64,000 nucleotides of DNA, taken from contig JAMKCF010000002.1 in assembly GCA_023634235.1 (NCBI GenBank), forward strand, positions 5,757,222 to 5,821,221, read 5' to 3'. This document shows, in pieces, positions 10,431-20,146 of this stretch; within the stretch, counting starts at the first letter, position 1, and each line of letters begins with the position of its first letter. The position numbers and the translations under genes are program-made. Origin of the DNA: Pisaster brevispinus (lineage: Eukaryota; Echinodermata; Asteroidea; Forcipulatida; Asteriidae). A model generated the notes under the pieces. The model was not told where the DNA came from, made no database searches, and worked only from the letters and a program-made list of their open reading frames with translations.

Positions 10431-11428
10431 TTTTTGATAACACGTTTTATTTTGAAGATTTTAAACACACAAACAATGACAATGGCAATGAATATAATTG
10501 GGGTAACCACGACAGCTACAATCAGTATGAAACGATCACTTTGCTTGTTGATGTTGGGTGTGGTCGAGGTTTTCTGTGGTCCGATTGTTGTTATTTCTGT
10601 AGTTGGTCCAGAAGGGGACCCTGTCGTACACGATGGAGCTGACAGGTTTACGCTAGCTGTAGCTACAACGAGGTTACCTCCATTTCCCAACATTTTATTG
10701 ACGTTACAAATATAGGTAACATAGTCATCACTCTTCAGTTCAGGAATATTTAAGTCTTGAACTACCTCCCCAAGCTTTGGATAGGATGTAGTGTAATTAA
10801 ACCTGTTATTGTTGTCAAATGATGTGTTATTCCATCTCAGAGTCTTAATGGTGTGAGTAGACCTCCATTCCACAGAGTGATATGACTCGAGGTTCGTAGC
10901 GGTACACCTCATGTCAACCTGCCTGCCCTCCTTACGATCAGCCTCTGGTGTTAAGATCACCGCAGACACTGTTGGTTGAGCAGTGACAACCATCAGGAGT
11001 CCTGACAGGTTTATGCTAGCTGTAGCTACAACGAGGTTACCTCCTTTTTCCAACGGCTCATTGACGTTACAAATATACGTATCATAGTCATCATTCTTTA
11101 GTTCAGTGATCTTTAAGTCTTGAACTACCTCCCCTAACTTTGGATAGGATGTAGTGTAATTAAACCTGTTATTGTTGTCAATTGATTCGTTATTCCATCT
11201 CAGAGTGCTTTCGGTGCGAGTAGACCTCCATTCCACAGAGTGTTTCGACTCGAGGTTTGTAGCGGTACACCTCATAGCAACCTGCCCGCCCACCTTAAGA
11301 TCAGCCTCTGGTGTTAAGATCACCGCAGACACTGTTGGTTCAGCAGTGACAACCATCAGGAGTCCGCCTGCATCAAGTGAACACCAAACACACACCAGCA
11401 ACACATACATGGAGATCCTTCCATCCAT
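9722..11428 (-). CDS. Ig receptor C: two V-type Ig domains and a multi-YVNQ repeat tail
   Basis: 568 residues from MDGRISMYVLL, in one exon. Signal peptide 1-29; Ig domain 1 C54, W67, C120; Ig domain 2 C175, W188, C241. The two domains come from an in-frame 363-bp tandem duplication that also copied the end of the signal peptide (GLLMVVTA recurs at 143-150). The usual four-cysteine second domain is missing. Membrane helix about 300-322. The tail consists of 36-residue repeats ending in YVNQ or YFNQ at Y374, Y386, Y422, Y458, Y494 and Y530. YxN is the classic GRB2 SH2 docking motif, so this may be a multivalent GRB2 scaffold (inference). The tail is derived from the A/D type (ELQPTE...MEPTTATTTT...YxxQ). 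The final unit is cut at TYFD by a TGA. There are no ITIMs. Confidence 0.85.
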   Translation of the reverse strand: MDGRISMYVLLVCVWCSLDAGGLLMVVTAEPTVSAVILTPEADLKVGGQVAMRCTATNLESKHSVEWRSTRTESTLRWNNESIDNNNRFNYTTSYPKLGEVVQDLKITELKNDDYDTYICNVNEPLEKGGNLVVATASINLSGLLMVVTAQPTVSAVILTPEADRKEGRQVDMRCTATNLESYHSVEWRSTHTIKTLRWNNTSFDNNNRFNYTTSYPKLGEVVQDLNIPELKSDDYVTYICNVNKMLGNGGNLVVATASVNLSAPSCTTGSPSGPTTEITTIGPQKTSTTPNINKQSDRFILIVAVVVTPIIFIAIVIVCVFKIFKIKRVIKNLTRTDAPQIRNADPHVELQPTENNRADMEPTTATTTTRHSYVNQPTTTTRHSYVNQSVEILQIELHPTENTNRADMEPTTATTTTQHTYVNQLVKVPHMDLQPTESNNRADMEPTTATTTIRHTYVNQQVKVPHKELHPTENFNRADMEPTTATTTIRHTYFNQPVKVPQMDLQPTESNNRADMEPTTATTTKRHIYVNQLVKVPRKELHPTENFNRADMEPTTGTTTIRHTYFD

Positions 11429-11615
11429 TGTATTGAATCTGATTCCTTGAAGTTGTTTGATAAGAAGTTGGATGAGGATAAGGATGGATGAAATAGCATG
11501 ATCAGACACACAGCTTGTAGGAATGTAAGAGTGATTTAATGTACATGTACTTGACTGACAAGTTAACTTGGTTGTACTTCAGTGTGCTAAGCATCACACA
11601 CCAATGAACTTTATC
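11429..11615 (-). promoter_or_regulatory. Group-1 conserved 5' leader of gene C
   Basis: Matches the leaders of A, B, D and J up to about 11615 and then diverges. The upstream in-frame ATG (MSDHAISS) is retained. Confidence 0.5.
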
Positions 11616-14600
11616 AATAATTTGAGCCTTGTGATGTGATTTTATTTGGTCATGCTATTGAATTAGGGTCGCAATGACGTAGGTATCCAAATACAGAACT
11701 AGCGTCACCCATAGTGGTGACGAGATGCATGGAATTTGCACAATATGTTCTGAGAGCAGTGATAAAGTTCTAAAGAGTGACGTAATGGTAGTGTGGAGGC
11801 CATGTAAAGTAGAATTTTTGACTGCACACAAATAATTTGTTTTCTTTTCAAAAACGGTTCCAGTGTTCGTTTTATTTGAAAACATGAACACGAAAAAAGT
11901 ACAAATGTAACATTTCGGATAAATAGTGTTTAACATGAAGAAACAACAACAAACAAACAAACAAACAAACAAACAAACAAACAAACGATGGGGTCATAGA
12001 CAAACAGTGATCGCAACTCAATATACTTAATATCTTCAATGGTTCAATAATATATTACAAATATCACAATGTTCACAATTTTCATTGATAAAGTTTTAAA
12101 CAGTGACGTAAAGTAGGATTTTTGCTGCACGTACTTGACTAAAGTTAACTTGGCTGTTTTTTTCACATGCTTCAAGCGTCACACACATTTACTTCACTAA
12201 TTGCAAATCCATTTATTTCAATCTCAATATGCTTTAGACACAGAAAAATAAATACACAGGTTGTTTGAGATTCCATACAAATTGTGTAAAAAAAATCAGC
12301 AAAGAAATTTTACTGAATTAATTGGGTAAAAAATACCTGATTTTTTTTTTTTTGGTAGAATGGTAGACTTGTTGCCATTTCGAAGGTTATTTTAATACTG
12401 TTTGACCTTGTAAACTGTTTCTTATTTTTTTTTACAGTACCATTAATTACATTGATAAAACAACAGTGTGATATGACAGGTTATTTGTTTTATTTGAAAA
12501 TTTTCAAATGAAAAATTTTGGGCACTTCCATAACATGAAAAAAGTAAATGACAGGATCATCGAAAAAACAAAACAGTTATGACAACTCACTAGATTTCAT
12601 ATCAGCAATGAATCCTTCTTTTGTTTTACAAGTTTCACAGTTTTCTGTAACTTCTGAGTCCTTTTACAAATTATAAACTGTATTCTGTGAAGTGGTCCCA
12701 ATTATGGTTTAACATTCCATTACCATTCAAGGAAAGGCCACATTTTTGTTTAATGTTATACAAACCGGACTTTTTCCTGGCCTGAACAAATCACGCAAAG
12801 TTTTTAACGTTGCCCTTGACATTAAACCATTTAGAAATGGCCGCGCTCTATGGCCTGCATACTGAAGCTGCAAGTCGCAAACAAAGTAAATCTTGAAACA
12901 TGCTCGATGCTTTTTAAGCAAAACTCTCCGCTGTCTTATCAGTCAGCAAGGCAAAAGACTCATCGACAAGTCTTAATTAGCAAGCAATTGTAAAATGTAT
13001 TCTTTGAAAACTAATTATGGTGTTGCATTTAGTTACAGTAATAAAATAAATTGCAGGAAAATAGTACTGTACAGTGTATAGCTAAAGAATTATGTAGTGT
13101 AGCAAACTATAGCAATAAAGCATACATGCAGTACCTTACCCGTGTACTCGCACACTAACTCTTACAAGCATGCAACTCTTCCGCGTTTCCGCGGATTTCC
13201 GCGTTTTTAAAAAAATTGTCGTAAAATTAATTGTTTGTTATTTTCAAAATTCTTCAAAAATTCTGGCGATAAAGTCCCTAGTCTTGATATTTGCTAGCCG
13301 CGATCGTTCATTTCAGTAAACGAACGTAAAAACACGCATGCACATTGTTAGTCTGGCTCTCTCCTCCGTGTTCCTACTACAATACGTAGGCGAGTAGGGA
13401 AACACACAACTCGTTTTTCCTGGGGTTAGAAGACGTGCGGTGGAGTCTAATCGCGACCTCCTTCCGGTGATATATTATACAAAATGTTAACCTCGTAGTC
13501 ATAAACACATCGCTCTCGCCGCACAATTTTCCCTCTGTGAATTGTCGACCGATCGTTCGACCGATCGTTCAATCGAAAATGTATTGCAAAAGAAGTTTTA
13601 AACAAGCGATCCTTTATTCACGAATCCATGGAAATGATTGTTAATGAAAACAATATTATCATGGAGGTAAAATAGACCTCCATGGTATTTTTAAGGGCAG
13701 AAATTAGGGGATAAGATCGTTCAAAAACGCAAGTTTTCGAACTTCAGTTTTCGTTTTTTTTTTTTTTTTTTTTTTTTCTTCTTTATAGCTTCGACAATTG
13801 TATGCACCTTTGAGTGTATAGATAAATAAGTATCAATCATGGGAGATTTTGAGGTGATTTGTCCAGTGCACAACCAATTGTACGACAAACCCGGAATGGC
13901 GTATTGTGTGGTATTGTGCTTTCGAGATTGTTCCTTTTTTTTTTTCATCTGGCATGCAGTTGCATGCCTGACTCTAGTCAACATTTTTATTGGCATATCC
14001 TAATGACAACTTTTTTCTGTTCATTTTAAAAAGTGATCAAGTAAATCTATGTACCTTCGAATGTCTGCGAAAGCTGTCCAAATCCCCGGTCTAAAAAGGT
14101 TTTTCTTTATATTTGTTTTTTCAAACATTCGGGCGTGCGTCAAGATTTAACAGGGAAAAGAACATGCGAAATGCGTCCGTACTTCTTAAGTCTGTAATCT
14201 ATACACAATGCCTGACAACCTTAGCGTTAATTTTGTACAACTTTCATGGTCAATGTAACAAAACAAAACAATTGACCAAAAAAAAAATTGGCAAAGGTTG
14301 TTTTAAAGTATAACACTTCTTGAGTGATGTATTTTAAGTTTGGTAATGTTTTACATAATTCATTTGTTTATTTACCGTTCATTTTGAAAGTGAAAGGTAC
14401 ATCAATTTTGACAAAGCTTAAAAAAAACTGATTTGTAAATAACAAAATGATGCCGTTACTTTTTTATTCTTTTGTGAAACTCATTGCTGTTATTCGTTGT
14501 GGACAACCTTAGCCAAAATGAATTTCACATCGTAATAATAACAGTAAGTTTTTCCATTTTGTGTGTGCATGAAAGTGGCTGGAGTAAACAAGGTTTACTT

Positions 14601-15248
14601 GTATCTATAAATGACAACAGCAAGGATCCCATTCCGCTATGACGGTTACTGGAAGTTAAACAGTTGCACATAATCAGGTTCTTGTGTTTTTATTATTTAA
14701 CTTCGGTCAAACCTACTTAACGCGCACTGGGAGTGTAACAAGCACAGCTATTGCTTGTTCTAATGATTGTTGTTTGATGCAATAAGAGAAGAGCAAAGCA
14801 GATATCAAGCTATAAATAATGTACTTTTAAAATCATGTATGCTATTAATGCCAACACTATCTTGCAATAATGCTCATTGAAACAGTGAGTTAGATTCGGA
14901 TACTTTTTGAGTGTTTCTAAGTTTGGAGCATTAATTAAGCCAAAGTCAACCTGCTTCTCTTTAGCCTCGTAAAAGTCTTCATTTTGTTTCTCGTTGATTT
15001 GCAGTTCTACATACCAACAAGATTCACGTAGTAGCCAATTCAGGTTAATGTGTGATGTGTCTATTTGTTATGTTTGTAATTGGAGCGCATATCGAGGAAG
15101 TCATCAGTGTCGATCTTGAATCTCTCTGTACGTCTCTTGACGTCTGTTTTTATGTCCTTACGTCTGTCTTCATACGCCTGTCTTTGCGTCTACCATTACG
15201 CCTTTACGACGTAACCACATACCGTTGGCATCCTCGTATCTCTGCATC
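11616..15248. other. Intergenic, no gene recognised
   Basis: A long AT-rich stretch. It contains an (AAAC)n microsatellite at about 11941-11985 and T-runs near 12341, 13755 and 13926. A CpG-rich patch at about 13170-13600 has a repeated CGACCGATCGTTC motif. I saw no Ig, reverse-transcriptase or splice-bounded coding sequence. The part just left of 15249 may be the 3' untranslated region of the next gene. Confidence 0.5.
11941..11985. repeat. (AAAC)n microsatellite
   Basis: AACAACAACAAACAAACAAA followed by further AAAC units; no function is apparent. Confidence 0.9.
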
Positions 15249-16073
15249 TCAGGAGTGATAAGAGTGACTTCCAGTCATCTCCTGCATTTCGATATTTCCG
15301 TCTGGTCCAGTGTTGGCGTAAACCGGGCATCCGTGCTCTTTATCATCAAGTGATTCGTAGTAACCGTCTTGGAAGGTCGTTGTCGTCTCAACCCGAACAG
15401 CGCCATCTCTACGTGTTCCATCTGATGAATGTGATCTGACCTCTCCACCACGGCTCACCTTAGCACACCCATGGCTTAGAGGCTTTCCCAAATCAAGTGG
15501 CTGGTAGTAACCGTCTTGTGTCATCTCCTCACCATGCGAGGCATGATCTCTGCACATTCCATCTGGTGACTGCATCTTTGCCTCTCCTCTTCGACTCGCC
15601 TTTGCACACCTTTTGCTCACAGGCTTTCCCAAATCAATTTGCTGGTAGTAACCGTCTTGTGGTGTGTCCTCAAGACGCAAGGCATGATCTTTACACATTC
15701 CATCCCATGACTGCAACCTGCCCTGTCCATCTCTACCCACGTTAACACACCCTTGGTTTACATGCTTTACATTATCAAGTGATTTGTTGCAACCATCTCG
15801 TGAAGTAAACGCTGTGACTTCTTCCTCATGCAGTGCGTACTCACTGGAGCCGTCATCCGGCTGCAGCTCACTGTTGGTTACTTTAGGCTTCCTTCCAGTC
15901 AGACTTTGTTTATAACGTCTGAGTTTGATGACTTGTATACTGAGAAAGCTGTTGACAATGCAAGACACTATCAGAAAGATAATGGTTGAGATAAAAAATG
16001 TCAACCATAAGATTACCAAAGTCTTCGTCACGCACGTTAGTTCTTGGTTTTCTGGCATGGTTGTTGCATTCAC
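15249..16073 (-). CDS. Ig-less single-pass protein with GYYQ repeat tail
   Basis: Intact 274-residue ORF. A short N-terminus (MNATTMPENQELTCVTK) has one N-glycosylation sequon (N2) and one cysteine (C14). It is followed by a membrane helix at about 18-45 and then KLRRYK, predicting an outside-N, inside-C topology without a separate signal peptide. The tail has four roughly 47-residue repeats of the form QDGYYQxxDLGKP...GCAK...SxDGMCRDHA. The first has lost its tyrosines, and the others give Y132/133 (YYQQI), Y179/180 (YYQPL) and Y228/229 (YYESL). Y79 (EYALH) and Y242 (VYANT, a YxN motif) are additional. ELQPDDGSSEYALHEEE resembles ELQPTEDNNRVYMEP in the tails of A and D, so the tail is probably related. 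It could be a signalling adaptor or a receptor that lost its ectodomain; there is no acidic residue in the helix. Confidence 0.8.
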   Translation of the reverse strand: MNATTMPENQELTCVTKTLVILWLTFFISTIIFLIVSCIVNSFLSIQVIKLRRYKQSLTGRKPKVTNSELQPDDGSSEYALHEEEVTAFTSRDGCNKSLDNVKHVNQGCVNVGRDGQGRLQSWDGMCKDHALRLEDTPQDGYYQQIDLGKPVSKRCAKASRRGEAKMQSPDGMCRDHASHGEEMTQDGYYQPLDLGKPLSHGCAKVSRGGEVRSHSSDGTRRDGAVRVETTTTFQDGYYESLDDKEHGCPVYANTGPDGNIEMQEMTGSHSYHS

Positions 16074-16340
16074 CCCTTGTGCTTAACGGACGTGTTGAAT
16101 CCCTTTCAAGAGTTTTAATATTCTCACTGATTGAGTTATTGTCACTGCTTGAACCATTCAGATACGTCTGGTAGCGTCTTTACGGTTCTGCTCTTCGGTT
16201 CTTGTCTTTTGCGTGTCAAGAAGCAGAAGGATTTATATACTGTAACACTCACTCAAACCACAGCACAAAACAATGCGTTGTGCGCTACCAAAACCTTCGT
16301 GAATAGTTGAATTATTTTCCCACGCTTCTAAATTAAGTAT
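16074..16340 (-). promoter_or_regulatory. Promoter region of the GYYQ-repeat gene, TATA box at 16231-16239
   Basis: On the minus strand, GTATATAAATCC lies about 160 bases before the start codon, a plausible TATA box. Transcription would begin near 16200, giving a 5' untranslated region of about 130 nt. This is the clearest TATA-like element I found next to a gene in this window. Confidence 0.5.
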
Positions 16341-16610
16341 TTCCTATGGGAAGTTCCTTGTTTTAAATTGCACATGATATCCGTTGGAAATCAGTTTTTA
16401 TGCAACAGGGATAAAAACAAACGAATACGAGAAACGAATGTTGTTCTTACAAGGGAAGATATGTTGATTTTCGTTCGTTATTTCTTTTCTTTGTTTTCTT
16501 TTTTTTTTGCAGAAGATTATTCATCAGTTAAAATATCAACCTACCAGGAACAAAACTACAACACGATTAAAACGGTAATCCAGGACAAGACAGCTTCATC
16601 CGGCTGATCC
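16341..16610. repeat. Duplicated 5' flank (copies at 1-37 and about 21570-21830)
   Basis: The first 37 bases are identical to the window start. The following 150-250 bases share scattered blocks (ATATCCGTT, GTTCTTACAAGGG, TGTTG.TTTTC) with 21600-21710. This looks like an old segmental duplication of an upstream region. Confidence 0.55.
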
Positions 16611-17215
16611 AATAATCGTTTTATATACTATTTTAAATCAGAAACATGAGCCAAGTGACAATTTCAAATAAAATAAACCCTACACATATTTATCTATTCA
16701 TTAATCAAGGAAGAATTAATACAAAACTGCATTGTACAAAAAGCAAGATCTATATTTTGGTCATCATACACAAATATCCCCACAATAACATTTTAAAAAG
16801 TCAATTATCATTTACACTTTTCTTATGATCTTATTTACTTCACGTATTAAATAAATACCAGTACACATATAGGTATATAGTTTACTCAAACGCTGTTGAG
16901 TTTTTGCAAATATTTGATGCAAGTAATTTGATGCATGTACTTGCATTGTCGCAGATTAATAATCACGGGTAATCTTGATTAGTGACGCACAGTCGTTTTT
17001 GTATTAGTCGTCGGTAGAGGGCGCAACATCGACCTGCTCGTGGGACTCGACAAGTCTACAAATCTGGTTTAAAACTAGTGTGTCTGTTCGGATTAAGTTC
17101 AGAACCCCAGGAAAATCCAGGCGGATCAAATCGAGGCTAACCTGCATGATTTAGGCCTATGTTGAGGCATTCAACGACAGAGTATGTGTATGGTACCTAG
17201 ACGTAAGTGGTGTGA

Positions 17216-17563
17216 TCAAAGACCTGTAGTGGTAAACCTCGTGTGCACGTAATATAATGTGTTAGTTTGCCTCCTGTAGTAAACAGGCAGTTTGACCAGT
17301 TTTACAATTGATCGAGGCCAAACGGACACGATCTCCTCTAGATAATTGGGTACGAGGCAATAATTCGCGTCCGGTCGGACCGTTTTGCCCGGTAGTGGTA
17401 TTTTGTACTGCTGTCCTGTTGTTAGGTCGGACAAATATAAAGTCTGGATCCTTCTTGACACTTCGTTAACATTTCCAAGAATTAAACTGGATCTTGAAGA
17501 TTTAAACAACATATAGACATGTGGCGCCTGGGTTACGCCGCTGCCGCAGGTTGGAAATGACAC
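17216..17563 (-). CDS. Unassigned 115-residue ORF
   Basis: I do not recognise this protein. It is open from MSFPTCGSGV to TRFTTTGL, lies in a locally GC-richer patch and is not a low-complexity sequence. There is no signal peptide or membrane helix. It could be an exon of an unrelated gene, a transposon fragment or a chance ORF. No splice structure or relative elsewhere in the window supports it. Confidence 0.15.
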   Translation of the reverse strand: MSFPTCGSGVTQAPHVYMLFKSSRSSLILGNVNEVSRRIQTLYLSDLTTGQQYKIPLPGKTVRPDANYCLVPNYLEEIVSVWPRSIVKLVKLPVYYRRQTNTLYYVHTRFTTTGL

Positions 17564-18422
17564 GGTCTAGCTCGCGATTTCTCAGACTTGACCCTCGCTG
17601 AATACGAGATTTTCTTTTATTCACAACTGATTGTTGTTATATAATAACGACGCTGATGGAGATGGTTAGTAAGGAGATCACAAAACCCCTGTTGGCCGCG
17701 TCTATTACAACAGGTTACAATCACTTCAGCATTTTTCTTTTCTTTGTTTTTTTTTTTTATATTGCGTGGTAGGTATGGTGATAATGTAAAGCTAAATTAG
17801 TACAAAATCTTAAAATATTTAAAAATGTACAAGGTAAAAAACTTGATTCTTACTAGACGATAAAAATGTGTTACCTATGGTTTGAATGGAATCGTCGACC
17901 GATTTTTCACCAACGTTTTCATTTATTTTGAATTTAAAAAATAGATTCAATTTGTTTGTTTGTTTGGTTGGTTTTGGGGTTTTTTTTTTACTCTAAAGCT
18001 GTACTGAGAAGAGGCATATTAGTTACATGTTAATTCAATGTTGTATTTCTGTTCAATATCCCGTGGTATAAACGGATAAATTTGAATATGCATCTCATTG
18101 AAGGCTTCTGCAATTCCGACAAATCAGACTGTAACGTCCACTTTTGGACTAACACGCCTTAGGGTGTGTACAAACCGATGAACGAGATTCCTAAGTCTGT
18201 AATCGAAGGCTAATGTTGGGGTTACTCCACAAGAGGGCGCTAATTCAGGCGCTACTGTCCTGTTATCAGGTAGACGAAACACCACGATCACAGACTTGGA
18301 ACCAAGTCTACGACTACGTTAACGAAACGAAAGTCGACAATAAACACTTAATCACAAGGTGAAATCTGGACTATATTTCATTTTCACGAGGCGAAACCGA
18401 GTGAAATAGAAAAGCCATATTT

Positions 18423-18447
18423 CACCGAGTGATTATTACACTCGGTG
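18423..18447. repeat. Perfect 9-bp hairpin
   Basis: Arms CACCGAGTG and CACTCGGTG flank a 7-nt loop (ATTATTA). The neighbouring sequence repeats GAAACCGAGTGAAAT-like words, suggesting a small mobile element end. Confidence 0.4.
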
Positions 18448-18839
18448 TGACAATACGAAAACGAAATGTATTAATTTGTTTTTTATGACAGCCTTTGAAA
18501 TTTACTAAGAAAATGCTGCACTTTTTACTGACAAGTAGTTTTGTATTTCTACATCATGTTAGGTAGGGGCTTGTAGCCAAATCAGGTGACAGTTTTTACA
18601 GCGCGGTGTTGGCAATTACATCATAAACATCGATGATGAAAATAATGAGCTGTAGTTATGCATACGCTGAATCGTCTAGTTACTGAACATGCATAAAAGC
18701 TTTAAATGTTGAGTGTGGTGCATTTTCTTTGGTCAAATTGAGTATACACTGCAGAATGATTAGTATCTGCGATTTATATGCTCCCATGCAGACACGTATT
18801 GACAGTGTAACCATACATGTCTAATTGTTAATACTCTGA

Positions 18840-19993
18840 TTATGGTCTTTCATCAGCTGAACTCTGCGGCTTTCTGACCACTTCATAGCTGATGTTGGTG
18901 CTGCCCTCTGGCCGAGCGTAGTCATCCTCTGGGCTGTCAGTCTCTACTTCAACTGGTTGGTAGTAGGTATCTTGTGTGGTAGTTGTACCCGTAGTAGGTT
19001 CCATGTAGACTCTGTTATTGTCCTCCGTTGGTTGCAGCTCCATGTAGGGAGCAGCTTTGGGGACTTTCTCTGCAGCGAGACTTTTGATCAGACGGTTCTT
19101 TCTCATAATGCAGAGGATGAGAATGATGATGATGACGAAGAATGTATCAGCGAATAACATGGCGACTAAGACAGCTGCATTACTTGATGTTTTTGCAGAG
19201 TCTGACGTAGGGTCTGTCACTGGTACCATCATTAAAAAGTCATCCACTGCAATCGGTCCGATGGTACAAAAGCGTTCCATACTAGGAAACACAATAAATT
19301 GATGTGATGATGCACTTGATTGCAAGACCATCATCCTCTGTGTTGGCTGTCAAGTCAGATGTCCTGATGAGTGTATCTGTTTCATCAGAATCATGCAATG
19401 TCCATGGGGTGGATCGAGCGGTTTGTATTGCGGGATCGAGCATCATTCTGACTGTTCGGTGACCGCTCTCAGATGTGCATCTCATATTCAACACTGTCCC
19501 ATCGTCTACGGTAATAGGTCCAGCTGGGAAGCATATGGGGAAGGACGCGTTGGGGAAGTATAACACTGAAAGCGTTACTCTGGATGAAGCTACAACGTAG
19601 GACCCTACCCCTTCACTGCTGAGAATGAAGACATTGCAGAAATAGTCTCTGGAATCTTTCCTCTGCACGTTGAAAGTCTTGAACAGTAGTCGCCCCAGTT
19701 ATCGTATCGGTAGCTGTGTTAAATGAGAATCGAGTCTCGGCGGTGTGCGAAGCCGAACCCCAACTCAGGAACTTACGTGGACCTTCAGTGCTCCATGAGA
19801 CGATGTCACTCGACTCGAGGTTTGTAGCGGTACACCTCATATCAACCTGCCCGCCCTCCTTACGATCAGCCTCTGGTGTTAAGATCACCGCAAACACTGT
19901 TGGTTCAGCTGTGACAACCATCAGGAGTCCGCCTGCATCAAGCGAACACCAAACACACACCAGCAACACATACATGGAGATCCTTCCATCCAT
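18840..19993 (-). pseudogene. Ig receptor D, A-type, two frameshifts
   Basis: The start at MDGRISMYVLL and the signal peptide are intact. The first Ig domain is open until QDF, where about 8 bases (present in gene B) are missing at about 19675. The second frame then runs through RDYFCNV and the second Ig domain (FPICFPAGPITV). It is broken again near 19290, where 4 extra bases precede SMERFCTIGPI. The third frame holds the membrane helix (FFVIIIILILCIM) and an intact A-type tail with PYMEL, VYMEP, TYYQPV and SYEVV. The shifts do not compensate. Because all paralogues are intronless, splicing is an unlikely rescue, so I call a pseudogene of the A subtype. Confidence 0.8.
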
Positions 19994-20146
19994 TGTATTG
20001 AATCTGATTCCTTGAAGTTGTTTGATAAGAAGTTGGATGAGGATAAGGATGGATGAAATAGCATGAGCAGACACACAGCTTGTAGGAATGTAAGACTGAT
20101 CTATTGTACATGTATTTGACTGACAAACTTGGTTGTACTTCCGTGT
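19994..20146 (-). promoter_or_regulatory. Group-1 leader of relic D, upstream part displaced
   Basis: Matches the group-1 leader up to CCGTGT at about 20146 and then stops. The expected continuation (CAATGAACTTCA...GGTTCAGAATGTCA) reappears at about 22636-22770. Roughly 2.5 kb has therefore been inserted into the upstream region of D. Confidence 0.6.

Larger units (their letters stand above)
16611..18839. other. Intergenic between the GYYQ gene and relic D
   Basis: No confident gene. It contains an unassigned ORF (17216-17563, minus), T-rich runs, and a perfect hairpin at 18423-18447 (9-bp arms CACCGAGTG/CACTCGGTG). The right end (about 18735-18839) matches the 3' flank of gene C. Confidence 0.5.

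Noticed and set aside
13721..13996. Lys-rich ORF on the minus strand near 13.7 kb
   Set aside because: Driven by a poly-T run, with no domain or conservation.
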